6,397 bases of DNA from an uncultured Flavonifractor sp. (GCA_910585415.1 CAJUDT010000112.1:1-6397); one strand, 5' to 3'; positions 1-6,397 are shown, counted from the stretch's first letter. Notes: generated by a model not told the origin, from the sequence alone. Numbers and translations: made by a program.

Positions 1-22
1 TACTTTCCATCGCTGGAAAGTA
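1..22. repeat. Perfect 9-bp inverted repeat (hairpin) at the window edge
   Basis: TACTTTCCA (1-9) is the exact reverse complement of TGGAAAGTA (14-22), separated by the four bases TCGC. It may extend left beyond the window. A second, shorter inverted repeat follows at once: CCGCC (25-29), GGA, GGCGG (33-37). Both lie inside the partial open frame. There is no T-run after either, so a terminator reading on the + strand is unlikely. A dispersed palindromic repeat is possible but cannot be tested from one copy. Confidence 0.6.
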
Positions 23-186
23 GGCCGCCGGAGGCGGGACCAGAAAACAAAAACCACCAGAGTACCGAGGAAGAGGCACTACCCCCCAACAAAGGCCGAA
101 CCAGCCAACCGAAAGCAGCAGCCAGCGAAGAACAGGCAGAGAACACCGCAGAAGAAGAAACAGACCAAAAGGAGCACCAGCTATGA
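1..186 (+). CDS. C-terminal tail of an upstream gene (5' partial, unknown product)
   Basis: An open frame runs from the first base of the window to TGA at 184-186, giving 61 residues with no start in view. After a short opening (YFPSLESRPPEAG) the peptide is low complexity and hydrophilic, rich in Glu, Ala, Gln, Lys, Asn, Pro, Ser and Thr, with almost no hydrophobic residue, so it reads as a disordered acidic/polar tail. The ATGA overlap of its stop with the pgeF start supports real coding, since such overlaps are typical of coupled cistrons. Codon use differs from the neighbours: about 25 of 61 codons end in A, including CTA and CGA, and there is an AGG, whereas pgeF mostly uses C- or G-ending codons. 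The protein is not recognised. The alternative is a non-coding repeat or spacer that happens to be open, which is easy where T is nearly absent because every stop codon needs a T. Confidence 0.5.
   Translation, partial: YFPSLESRPPEAGPENKNHQSTEEEALPPNKGRTSQPKAAASEEQAENTAEEETDQKEHQL
167..174 (+). promoter_or_regulatory. Ribosome binding site of pgeF
   Basis: AAAAGGAG lies 8 bases before the ATG at 183. It sits inside the 3' end of the upstream open frame and fixes the pgeF start. Together with the ATGA stop/start overlap, it suggests that pgeF is translated by both reinitiation and direct binding. Confidence 0.75.
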
Positions 187-995
187 ATATAACCGAGCAC
201 AACGCCAGCGGCGTAATCTATTTAAGTGCCGACGGCATCGAAACCGCCGGCGGAGCCGCCCATGGATTTTCCACCCGCCTGGGCGGTGTCTCAGAAGGAA
301 TTTACGCCTCCCTGAACCTGGGGGCCAACCGGGGCGACGACCCCGCCCATGTACGGGAAAATTACCGCCGCTTCTGTGCCGCCATCGGCACGGACGTGGA
401 GCGCATGGTATTTTCCTGTCAGGTCCACGGCTGTGGCGTCCGGGTGGTCACCGCCGCCGACATCGGCAAGGGCCTGGGCCGCCCTGTGGACTATGAGGCC
501 GACGCCCTCATCACCGATGTGCCCGGCATCGCCCTGACGGTCTTTTCCGCCGACTGCCTGCCCATCCTGCTCTATGACCCCCAGCGCCGGGTGGCCGGGG
601 CCGTCCATGCCGGGTGGCGCGGCACCTCCCTGGGTATCGTCACCCGGACCGTCGAGCGTATGGTGGAGTGCTTCGCCTGCCGCCGGGAGGACATTCTTGC
701 CGCCATCGGCCCCGGTATCTCCAAATGCTGCTTTGAAACCCATGAGGACGTACCCAACGCCATGACCGAGGCCCTGGGGGCCTCCGCCCTCCAGTTCATC
801 GAGATTCTTCCCACCGGAAAGTTCCATCTGGACCTGAAGGGCCTCAACGCCAAGCGCCTGGAGGGAGCGGGCGTGCTGGCCGAGCACATTGCCGTCTCCC
901 CCGACTGCACCGCCTGTATGCCTGAAAAATACTGGTCCCATCGGGTGACGCAGGGCCAGCGGGGCAGTCAGGCGGCCATGATTGCCCTGGTGTGA
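183..995 (+). CDS. pgeF: Peptidoglycan editing factor PgeF (YfiH/laccase-domain family)
   Basis: A 270-residue protein, about the usual length for the Cu-oxidase_4/YfiH family. Family landmarks appear in order: GFSTRLGGVS (28-37), the LNLG segment (45-48), QVHG (80-83), SADCLPILLYD (122-132), HAGWRGT (142-148), AAIGPGIS (173-180) and the C-terminal WSHR/RGSQAAMIAL region (251-269). The expected metal ligands His82, Cys125 and His142 are all present, so the enzyme should be active. Escherichia coli YfiH is a cytoplasmic amidase that removes UDP-MurNAc carrying L-Ser in place of L-Ala, correcting MurC errors; other relatives were described as polyphenol oxidases, and the animal relative LACC1/FAMIN acts on purine nucleosides. 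No signal peptide is seen, which fits the cytoplasm. The start is supported by AAAAGGAG 8 bases upstream. The stop is only 4 bases from the next gene's ATG. The family is secure; the substrate in this organism is inferred. Confidence 0.93.
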   Translation: MNITEHNASGVIYLSADGIETAGGAAHGFSTRLGGVSEGIYASLNLGANRGDDPAHVRENYRRFCAAIGTDVERMVFSCQVHGCGVRVVTAADIGKGLGRPVDYEADALITDVPGIALTVFSADCLPILLYDPQRRVAGAVHAGWRGTSLGIVTRTVERMVECFACRREDILAAIGPGISKCCFETHEDVPNAMTEALGASALQFIEILPTGKFHLDLKGLNAKRLEGAGVLAEHIAVSPDCTACMPEKYWSHRVTQGQRGSQAAMIALV

Positions 996-999
996 CACC

Positions 1000-2544
1000 A
1001 TGAGGCGGAAATGCTGCTTGTGCGCCTTGCTGGCGGCCCTATTCCTGCTGACCCTGGGGGGCTGTGGTGAAGAAGCCCCCATCGCTCCTACGCCCACCCC
1101 CACCCCTGTGCCCACCGCAGCGCCGGAGCCGGAACCTGTAGAATTTGCTCTGCCCTGCTACCCTGAGCACAGCTTTCACCCAGTCACCAGCGACAACCGC
1201 ACCAACCTGAATCTGGGCGGTCTGCTCTATGAGGGACTTTTTGCCCTGGACCAGCGCTTTGAGCCCCACCCGGTCCTGTGCCAGGACTACAGTACCTCCG
1301 AGGACGGGCGGACCTGGACCTTTACCCTCCGCCCTGAGGTGACCTTCTCCGATGGAAGTCCCGTGACCGCGGCCCTGGTGGCCAGCGCCCTGGAGGAAGC
1401 CCGGAACAGCCCCCTCTACAGCGCCCGGCTGGCGCAGGTGGCCTCCATCCGGGCGGGACAGGGGGCCGTGACCATCACCCTCAAAACCCCCAACGGAGCT
1501 CTGCCCGCTCTGCTGGATGTGCCCATTTCCAAGGGCGGCGGGGACCGTCCCCTGGGCACTGGGCCCTATGTGCTTTTGGAGCAGGAGGATGAGCTGGTGC
1601 TTCGGGTCCGCAGCGACTGGCGGCAGGGGACCGGGGCCCTGCCCCGGCAGGAGATTCCCCTCTGCGCCGTCCGGGGGGCGGAGGAGCTCATGCAGGCCTT
1701 TGACACCCACAGCGCCGCTCTGGTGGCCACCGATTTGACCGGCGGCGGCACCGTGGGCTTTTCCGGGAGCTTTGAGACGATGGATTATCCCACCAGTACC
1801 ATGGTGTTCGTGGGCATCAATACCCGGCGGGGACCCTGCCGGGATACCGTTCTGTGTCAGGCCCTCCAGCGGCTGGCCGACCGGCAGACCATGGCCGAAG
1901 TCCTCCTGGCCCGGCATGGAGTCCCTGCCGCCCTGCCCGCCGCCCCAGGCTGTGGGCTCTACCCGGAAGGGTTGGCCGGAGAGCTGGAATTTTCTCTCCG
2001 CACGGCGGAAGAGCTGCTCACCGGCGGCGGGTGGCTCCCCGGCGAGGACGGGGTGCGCCAGAAGGGGAGAGAACGGCTGGAGCTCACTCTAGTGGTGTCG
2101 GAGGACAACCTTCAGCGGGTTTCCCTGGCGGAGCGTCTGGCGGAGGACCTGAAGCAGGCGGGGATTTCCGTGACGCTGCGGAAGCTCTCCTGGGAGCGCT
2201 ACCTTGCCGCCCTGGCCCAGGGGAACTTTGACCTGTATCTGGGCGAGGTACGCATGACGGCCGACTTCGACCCCGCCGCCCTGATTGCCCCAGGGGGTTC
2301 CCTGAACTACGGCGGCTACAGCGACGGGGAGGCCCAGCGCCTCCTTACGGCCTTCCAGGGGGCCGCCGGTCCGGCCCGGAGGGAGGCGGCGGAGGCGCTG
2401 TATCTCCGCCTGACGGAAGTGCCGCCCTTTGTGGTGCTGTGCTTCAAGAATGGCTCGGTACTCACCCAGTGGCGGCAGATTTCCGGTCTGACCCCTACCC
2501 AGCAGAATATTTTTTATGAATTTACCCAGTGGAACATCGCGTGA
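1000..2544 (+). CDS. Lipoprotein, ABC transporter peptide-type substrate-binding protein (family 5)
   Basis: A 514-residue exported lipoprotein. A short basic N-terminus (MRRK) and a hydrophobic core lead to the lipobox LGGC, with the lipidated Cys at residue 22. A Pro/Thr/Glu-rich linker (about 25-48) then precedes the binding fold. Family 5 (oligopeptide, dipeptide or nickel binding) features are: a YEGLFALD segment (77-84) followed by DYSTSEDGRTWTFTLRPEVTFSDGSPVTA (about 96-124), GTGPYVLLE (187-195), a MVFVGINT segment (268-275), and a C-terminal lobe with LAERLAEDLKQAGISV (376-391) and FDLYLGEV (410-417). It should sit on the outer face of the membrane and deliver peptides or similar ligands to a permease. 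No permease or ATPase is in the window. ATG1000 is preferred over TTG982, which would put MPWCDT before the signal peptide and overlap pgeF. There is no clear Shine-Dalgarno, so translation probably depends on coupling to the pgeF stop four bases upstream. Seven Cys remain after the lipid Cys (53, 94, 222, 280, 286, 318, 481), many for an exported protein. The ligand is unknown. Confidence 0.88.
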   Translation: MRRKCCLCALLAALFLLTLGGCGEEAPIAPTPTPTPVPTAAPEPEPVEFALPCYPEHSFHPVTSDNRTNLNLGGLLYEGLFALDQRFEPHPVLCQDYSTSEDGRTWTFTLRPEVTFSDGSPVTAALVASALEEARNSPLYSARLAQVASIRAGQGAVTITLKTPNGALPALLDVPISKGGGDRPLGTGPYVLLEQEDELVLRVRSDWRQGTGALPRQEIPLCAVRGAEELMQAFDTHSAALVATDLTGGGTVGFSGSFETMDYPTSTMVFVGINTRRGPCRDTVLCQALQRLADRQTMAEVLLARHGVPAALPAAPGCGLYPEGLAGELEFSLRTAEELLTGGGWLPGEDGVRQKGRERLELTLVVSEDNLQRVSLAERLAEDLKQAGISVTLRKLSWERYLAALAQGNFDLYLGEVRMTADFDPAALIAPGGSLNYGGYSDGEAQRLLTAFQGAAGPARREAAEALYLRLTEVPPFVVLCFKNGSVLTQWRQISGLTPTQQNIFYEFTQWNIA

Positions 2545-2564
2545 CCAGCGGAACAAGACATAAA

Positions 2565-2570
2565 GGGGAG
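2565..2570 (+). promoter_or_regulatory. Ribosome binding site of purL
   Basis: GGGGAG, within AAAGGGGAG, lies 7 bases before the ATG at 2578 in the 33-base gap after the lipoprotein gene. It selects this start, whose product begins with the family-typical VFRCFVEKRPGF. The gap is too short to hold a purine riboswitch. Confidence 0.8.
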
Positions 2571-2577
2571 TTTATAC

Positions 2578-5500
2578 ATGGGAAGTGTATTTCGCTGTTT
2601 TGTAGAAAAGCGCCCCGGCTTTGCCGTGGAAGCGGCGGGCCTGCTGGGGGAGCTGAAAGGCCCCTTGGGGCTGGAGCGCCTCACCGGCGTGCGGGTGCTC
2701 AATCGGTACGACGTGGAGGGCGTGGACCGGCCGGTCTATGACGCCGCCCGGACCACCATCCTGTCCGAGCCCCAGGTGGACGATATCTGGGACGAGACGA
2801 TGCCCGCCCCCGGCGGGGCCGTTACCCTGCTGGCGGTGGAGGCCCTGCCCGGTCAGTACGACCAGCGGGCGGACTCCTGCGCCCAGTGCATCCAGATGAT
2901 GACCGGCGGGGAGCGCCCGGCGGTCCGCTGCGCGTCGGTGTACGTGCTGGAGGGAGCGCTTACCCCCGAAGAGCTGGAGAAGGCCAAGGGGTATCTGATT
3001 AACCCGGTGGAGTGCCGGGAGGCCTCCCTGGACAAGCCCGAAACCCTCCGCCAGCAGTACGCCATACCAGAGCAGGTCCCCGTTCTGGAGGGCTTCATTT
3101 CCCTGGACCGGGCGGGGCTGGAGGGGCTGTTGAGCCAGTACGGCCTTGCCATGGATTTGGGCGACCTGGAATTTTTACAGGGGTATTTCCGGGACGAGGA
3201 GCACCGGGACCCCACCCTCACCGAGGTGCGGGTGGTGGACACCTACTGGTCCGACCACTGCCGGCACACCACTTTCTCCACCCACCTGGAGGACATCGAC
3301 CTGGATACCTCCCTGCTGTCCCCTGCGGTCCGTGGGGGGTATGCGCGTTACCTCATGGCCCGTGAGGAGGTCTACGGCAAGGAGAAGGCCGCCCTGCGGC
3401 CTCAGACCCTCATGGACATCGCCACCATCGGCGCCAAGGTCCTGAAAAAGCGGGGCCTCCTGCCCGAGCTGGACGAGAGCGAGGAAATCAACGCCTGCTC
3501 CATCCATGTGCCCGCCCTGGTGGACGGGGAGGAGCAGGACTGGCTGCTCATGTTCAAGAACGAGACACACAATCACCCCACGGAAATCGAGCCCTTCGGC
3601 GGCGCGGCCACCTGTATCGGCGGATGTATCCGGGACCCCCTCTCCGGGCGGGCCTACGTCCATCAGGCAATGCGCGTAACCGGCTGCGGCGACCCCCGGA
3701 CCCCATTGGACCAGACCCTGGAAGGCAAACTTCCTCAGCGGAAGATTGCCCAGACGGCGGCGGCAGGGTATTCCTCCTACGGCAATCAGATTGGTCTGGC
3801 CACCGGCCACGTGGCGGAGCTCTACCATGAGGGGTACATCGCCAAGCACCTGGAGTGCGGCGCGGTGGCGGCGGCGGCTCCGGCGGAGAACGTCCGGCGG
3901 GAGCGCCCCGCCCCTGGGGATGTGGTGATTCTCCTGGGCGGGCGGACAGGCCGGGACGGCATTGGCGGGGCCACCGGTTCCTCCAAGAGCCACAACCTGT
4001 CCAGCCTGGACACCATGGCCAGCGAGGTCCAGAAGGGCAACGCCCCCGAGGAGCGCAAGCTCCAGCGGCTCTTCCGGGACGGGGCGGTGACCCGGCTCAT
4101 CAAGCGCTGCAACGACTTCGGCGCGGGCGGCGTGTCCGTGGCCATTGGCGAGCTGGCCGACGGGCTGGAGATTGACCTGGACGCGGTGCGCAAGAAATAC
4201 GACGGTTTGGACGGCACGGAGCTGGCGATTTCTGAGTCACAGGAGCGTATGGCCGTGGTGGTGTCCCCCCAGGACGAGGAGGCCCTCATTGCCGCCGCGG
4301 AGCGGGAGAATCTGGAGGCCTACCGGGTGGCGGTGGTCACCGAGGCCCCCCGGATGGTCATGCACTGGAAGGGGCAGAAGATTGCCGATTTGAGCCGGGC
4401 CTTCCTGAACACCAACGGCGCGGTGAAGCACGCCACGGTCTTTGTGCCCGAGGCGGAGAAGCAGGCGGAGCCCTGGTGCAGTCTGGACCTGAGAAAGATG
4501 GCCTCCAGCTTGAAATGCGCCTCCCGCCGGGGGCTGGTGGAGCGGTTTGACGGCTCCATCGGCGCGGGCTCCATTTTGATGCCCTTTGGCGGCAAGTATC
4601 AGACTACCCCCACCCAGGCGATGGCGGCGCTGCTGCCCGTCCTGCCGGGACAGGAGACGGAGCAGGCCAGTGTGATGGCCTGGGGCTGCGACCCGGAGGC
4701 CATGAGCGCCGACCCCTACCGGGGGGCCTATGACGCGGTGACGGTATCCCTGGCCAAGCTGGTGGCGGCGGGCGCGGATTACCAAACGGCCTATCTGAGC
4801 TTGCAGGAGTTCTTTGAAAAGCTCCGGGACGAGCCGGAGCGGTGGGGCAAGCCCTTTGCCGCCCTGTTGGGGGCCATGGACGCCCAATTGGACTTCGGCG
4901 CGGCGGCCATCGGCGGCAAGGACTCCATGTCGGGCTCCTTCCTGGACAAGGACGTGCCCCCCACCTTGATTTCCTTCGCCATTGCCCCCATTCAGGCGGG
5001 CCAGGTCCTCTCCCCCGAGTTCAAGGAGGCGGGACACGCTGTATATCTTTTCTATGGCGGTGATACAGCGGAGGAACAAAAAACCGCTTGGGGAGAATTT
5101 GATGTATTCCATCAGGAGGGTAAAGTCAAATCCGCTTGGGCCGTAGAACACAGTCTGGAAGAGGCTGTTATGAATATGTCTTTTGGCAATCGAATCGGTT
5201 TTACTATGACAGGAGGCGGGACCTTCTGGAGCAAACGGTTACCTGGTGCGATTGTAGCAGAGTTGACGGTAGACCCCGGTTCTGAATGGCACTGGTTCAA
5301 AATTGGTGAAACCACCGCCGAGCCTGTGATTACCCTCAGCGACGACTCCGTTCCCATTGATGAATTGTTGGCCCTCAACGAGGATGTGCTGGAGGACGTG
5401 TACCCCACCCGCACTCCGGCGGCGGGGGCGGTGGAGCCCATTTCCTATCCGGAGCGCACGTTAACGGTGTGCAAGCACAGGATGGTCCATCCCAAGGCGG

Positions 5501-6288
5501 TCATTCCCGTATTCCCCGGCAATAACTGCGAGTATGACACCGCAAAAGCCTGCATCCGGGCGGGCATTGACCCGGAAATTGTGGTGGTGCGCAACCTCAC
5601 TGCCGCCGCCCTGGAGGAATCCGCCCAGGCCCTGGAGGCGGCTATCCGGGGGGCGCAGATGGTGATTCTCCCCGGCGGCTTCTCCGGCGGCGACGAGCCC
5701 GACGGCTCCGCCAAGTTCATCTGCTCTCTGTTCCGCAGTCCCCGGCTCACCGACGCGGTCCACAGCCTGCTGAAGCACCGGGACGGCCTCATGCTGGGTA
5801 TCTGCAACGGCTTCCAGGCCCTGGTCAAGCTGGGACTGCTGCCCTTTGGGGAGATTCGCCCCATGGACGCGGAATGCCCCACCCTCACCTACAACCAGAT
5901 TGGCCGGCACCAGAGCCGCTATGTGACCACCCGCGTGGCGTCGGTGGCCTCCCCCTGGATGCTCAAGAGCCAGGTGGGCGACCTGCACACCATCCCCATC
6001 TCCCACGGCGAGGGCCGCTTTGTGGCCCCAGCGAGGGTTGTGGCGGACCTGATTGCCAAGGGTCAGGTGGGCACCCAGTACGTGAGCCCCGACGGGGTTC
6101 CCTCCATGGATATCGCGGTGAATCCCAACGGCTCCCTGGCGTGCATTGAGGGCATTTTCTCCCCGGACGGCCGGGTGTTTGGAAAAATGGGCCACTCGGA
6201 GCGGTATGGCACTCATGTGGGTGTCAACGTGGTCCCTGGTGGCCGGCATCAGCCCCTCTTTGAGAGCGGCGCGATATATTTCCGGTAA
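2578..6288 (+). CDS. purL: Phosphoribosylformylglycinamidine synthase, single-chain (PurL, clade II type)
   Basis: A complete 1236-residue enzyme of de novo purine synthesis: FGAR + glutamine + ATP give FGAM + glutamate + ADP + phosphate, in the cytoplasm. The length and start resemble the large clostridial clade II form. Domains in order: an N-terminal PurS-like part (about 1-150); a linker with DTYWSDHCRHTTF (221-233); the first synthetase half with KNETHNHPTEIEPFGGAATC (327-346), GGATGSSKSHN (463-473) and NDFGAGGVS (512-520); the second half with GGKDSMSGSF (779-788) and MSFGNRIG (about 870); and a class I glutaminase domain from about 975 with FPGNNCEYD (979-987), LPGGFSGGDE (1031-1040), nucleophile Cys1076 in GICNGFQ, and His1206/Glu1208 in GHSER completing the triad. 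No key residue is missing. Other purine genes are not visible. GC content drops sharply at about 5041-5400 (residues ~820-940) while the frame and the motifs on either side stay intact. A GC-rich hairpin follows the stop. Regulation is not evident from the sequence. Confidence 0.97.
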   Translation: MGSVFRCFVEKRPGFAVEAAGLLGELKGPLGLERLTGVRVLNRYDVEGVDRPVYDAARTTILSEPQVDDIWDETMPAPGGAVTLLAVEALPGQYDQRADSCAQCIQMMTGGERPAVRCASVYVLEGALTPEELEKAKGYLINPVECREASLDKPETLRQQYAIPEQVPVLEGFISLDRAGLEGLLSQYGLAMDLGDLEFLQGYFRDEEHRDPTLTEVRVVDTYWSDHCRHTTFSTHLEDIDLDTSLLSPAVRGGYARYLMAREEVYGKEKAALRPQTLMDIATIGAKVLKKRGLLPELDESEEINACSIHVPALVDGEEQDWLLMFKNETHNHPTEIEPFGGAATCIGGCIRDPLSGRAYVHQAMRVTGCGDPRTPLDQTLEGKLPQRKIAQTAAAGYSSYGNQIGLATGHVAELYHEGYIAKHLECGAVAAAAPAENVRRERPAPGDVVILLGGRTGRDGIGGATGSSKSHNLSSLDTMASEVQKGNAPEERKLQRLFRDGAVTRLIKRCNDFGAGGVSVAIGELADGLEIDLDAVRKKYDGLDGTELAISESQERMAVVVSPQDEEALIAAAERENLEAYRVAVVTEAPRMVMHWKGQKIADLSRAFLNTNGAVKHATVFVPEAEKQAEPWCSLDLRKMASSLKCASRRGLVERFDGSIGAGSILMPFGGKYQTTPTQAMAALLPVLPGQETEQASVMAWGCDPEAMSADPYRGAYDAVTVSLAKLVAAGADYQTAYLSLQEFFEKLRDEPERWGKPFAALLGAMDAQLDFGAAAIGGKDSMSGSFLDKDVPPTLISFAIAPIQAGQVLSPEFKEAGHAVYLFYGGDTAEEQKTAWGEFDVFHQEGKVKSAWAVEHSLEEAVMNMSFGNRIGFTMTGGGTFWSKRLPGAIVAELTVDPGSEWHWFKIGETTAEPVITLSDDSVPIDELLALNEDVLEDVYPTRTPAAGAVEPISYPERTLTVCKHRMVHPKAVIPVFPGNNCEYDTAKACIRAGIDPEIVVVRNLTAAALEESAQALEAAIRGAQMVILPGGFSGGDEPDGSAKFICSLFRSPRLTDAVHSLLKHRDGLMLGICNGFQALVKLGLLPFGEIRPMDAECPTLTYNQIGRHQSRYVTTRVASVASPWMLKSQVGDLHTIPISHGEGRFVAPARVVADLIAKGQVGTQYVSPDGVPSMDIAVNPNGSLACIEGIFSPDGRVFGKMGHSERYGTHVGVNVVPGGRHQPLFESGAIYFR
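5041..5400 (+). other. Low-GC patch inside purL
   Basis: Hand counts give 82 G+C in 180 bases (about 46 %) for 5041-5220 and about 50 % over 5041-5400, against 45/60 at 4681-4740, 40/60 at 4981-5040 and 44/60 at 5401-5460. Codons ending in A or T (GTA, GAA, AAA, TCT, GTT, TTT) become common. The reading frame is unbroken and the protein keeps expected family sequence such as MSFGNRIG. It covers the back of the second synthetase half, before the glutaminase domain. Confidence 0.75.
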
Positions 6289-6297
6289 ACAAGCGAT

Positions 6298-6329
6298 CAG
6301 CCGCCTCCGGCAAATGCCGGGGGCGGCTG
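6298..6329 (+). terminator. GC-rich hairpin after purL, possible terminator without a T-run
   Basis: Nine bases after the purL stop, 6298-6311 pairs with 6316-6329 around a small loop (AAAT, or AA if the flanking A-T pair forms). The arms are CAGCCGCC, a T-G wobble, then CCGGC(A); all other pairs are Watson-Crick, giving a stem of 14-15 bp. The position is typical of a terminator. The bases after it (TCAGACGGTCGAG) contain no T-run, so it is not a canonical intrinsic terminator on the + strand, and the other strand has none either. It may instead protect the mRNA 3' end or act with Rho. Confidence 0.5.
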
Positions 6330-6365
6330 TCAGACGGTCGAGAAACCGCTTTGACCAAAGGATTC

Positions 6366-6371
6366 GGAGGG
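6366..6371 (+). promoter_or_regulatory. Ribosome binding site of the next gene
   Basis: GGAGGG lies 9 bases before a GTG at 6381. This strong match near the right edge is the main reason to call a gene start there. Confidence 0.5.
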
Positions 6372-6380
6372 AAAGATAGT

Positions 6381-6397
6381 GTGAAAGAAAACCGTCA
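6381..6397 (+). CDS. Start of a downstream gene (3' partial, unknown)
   Basis: GTG at 6381-6383 opens a frame reading MKENR before the window ends. The call rests on the GGAGGG 9 bases upstream and on the same orientation as the other genes. The GTG at 6379 is followed at once by TGA and cannot be the start. Five residues are too few to suggest a product. It lies about 90 bases after the purL stop, beyond the hairpin. Confidence 0.4.

Noticed and set aside
982..999. TTG start extending the lipoprotein N-terminus by six residues
   Set aside because: It overlaps the pgeF end, adds MPWCDT before a standard signal peptide, and has no ribosome binding site; ATG at 1000 gives a normal lipoprotein start.
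291..1115. Long minus-strand open frame of 274 codons opposite pgeF
   Set aside because: The translation is Gly/Gln/His-rich with no family motifs and lies wholly opposite a clearly real gene with GC-rich third positions, which produces long antisense frames.
1039..1917. Minus-strand open frame of 292 codons opposite the lipoprotein gene
   Set aside because: Same composition artefact; no recognisable domain and no ribosome binding site sought or needed.
2487..2520. Possible purL promoter in the AT-rich end of the lipoprotein gene (TATGAA near 2515)
   Set aside because: No -35-like hexamer at suitable spacing; TCTGAC at 2487 is 22 bases away. Not strong enough to annotate.
3175..3993. Minus-strand open frame of 272 codons opposite purL
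   Set aside because: Shadow of purL; low-complexity Gly/Val/Gln product without motifs.
4237..5151. Minus-strand open frame of 304 codons opposite purL
   Set aside because: Shadow of purL; it lies opposite the conserved second synthetase half and resembles no known protein.
6336..6356. Second inverted repeat GGTC...GACC after the purL hairpin
   Set aside because: Only four paired bases, with a three-base interruption before any further pairing; expected by chance.
6351..6379. TTGACC followed by AGATAG as a promoter for the last gene
   Set aside because: The -10 match is poor and would overlap the ribosome binding site and start codon, leaving no room for a leader.

Overview
The window is a compact, GC-rich (over 60 % outside one patch) stretch of bacterial chromosome with every recognisable gene on the + strand. 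Protein style, codon use and the single-chain clade II-type PurL suggest a member of the Bacillota, class Clostridia, most likely an Oscillospiraceae-type gut anaerobe (Flavonifractor/Intestinimonas/Lawsonibacter neighbourhood). That placement is inferred from resemblance, not from a search.

Layout. Bases 1-186 hold an open frame that enters from outside the window and ends in a hydrophilic, low-complexity tail. The DNA under it begins with a perfect 9-bp inverted repeat and is then almost free of T. Its TGA overlaps the ATG of pgeF (183-995) in an ATGA junction. pgeF encodes the laccase-domain/YfiH-family peptidoglycan editing factor with all three metal ligands. Four bases later comes a 514-residue lipoprotein (1000-2544), an extracellular solute-binding protein of the oligopeptide (family 5) ABC class, without visible permease or ATPase genes. 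After a 33-base gap with a strong ribosome binding site comes purL (2578-6288), a complete 1236-residue phosphoribosylformylglycinamidine synthase with synthetase halves and glutaminase domain in one chain. A GC-rich hairpin without a T-run follows its stop, and a Shine-Dalgarno followed by GTG near the right edge probably starts another gene.

How the genes fit together. The first three frames are packed tightly enough to be one translationally coupled unit; purL could be the fourth cistron or have its own promoter, but no convincing promoter was seen. No single pathway clearly unites them. Two speculative links are given: cell-wall peptide handling (PgeF plus a peptide-binding lipoprotein) and purine metabolism (PurL plus the purine-nucleoside activities known in relatives of PgeF).

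No mobile element, CRISPR array, tRNA or rRNA was recognised, and no clearly novel multi-gene system. The observations most worth checking are the T-depleted 5' segment with its palindrome and a sharp drop in GC inside an otherwise intact purL.
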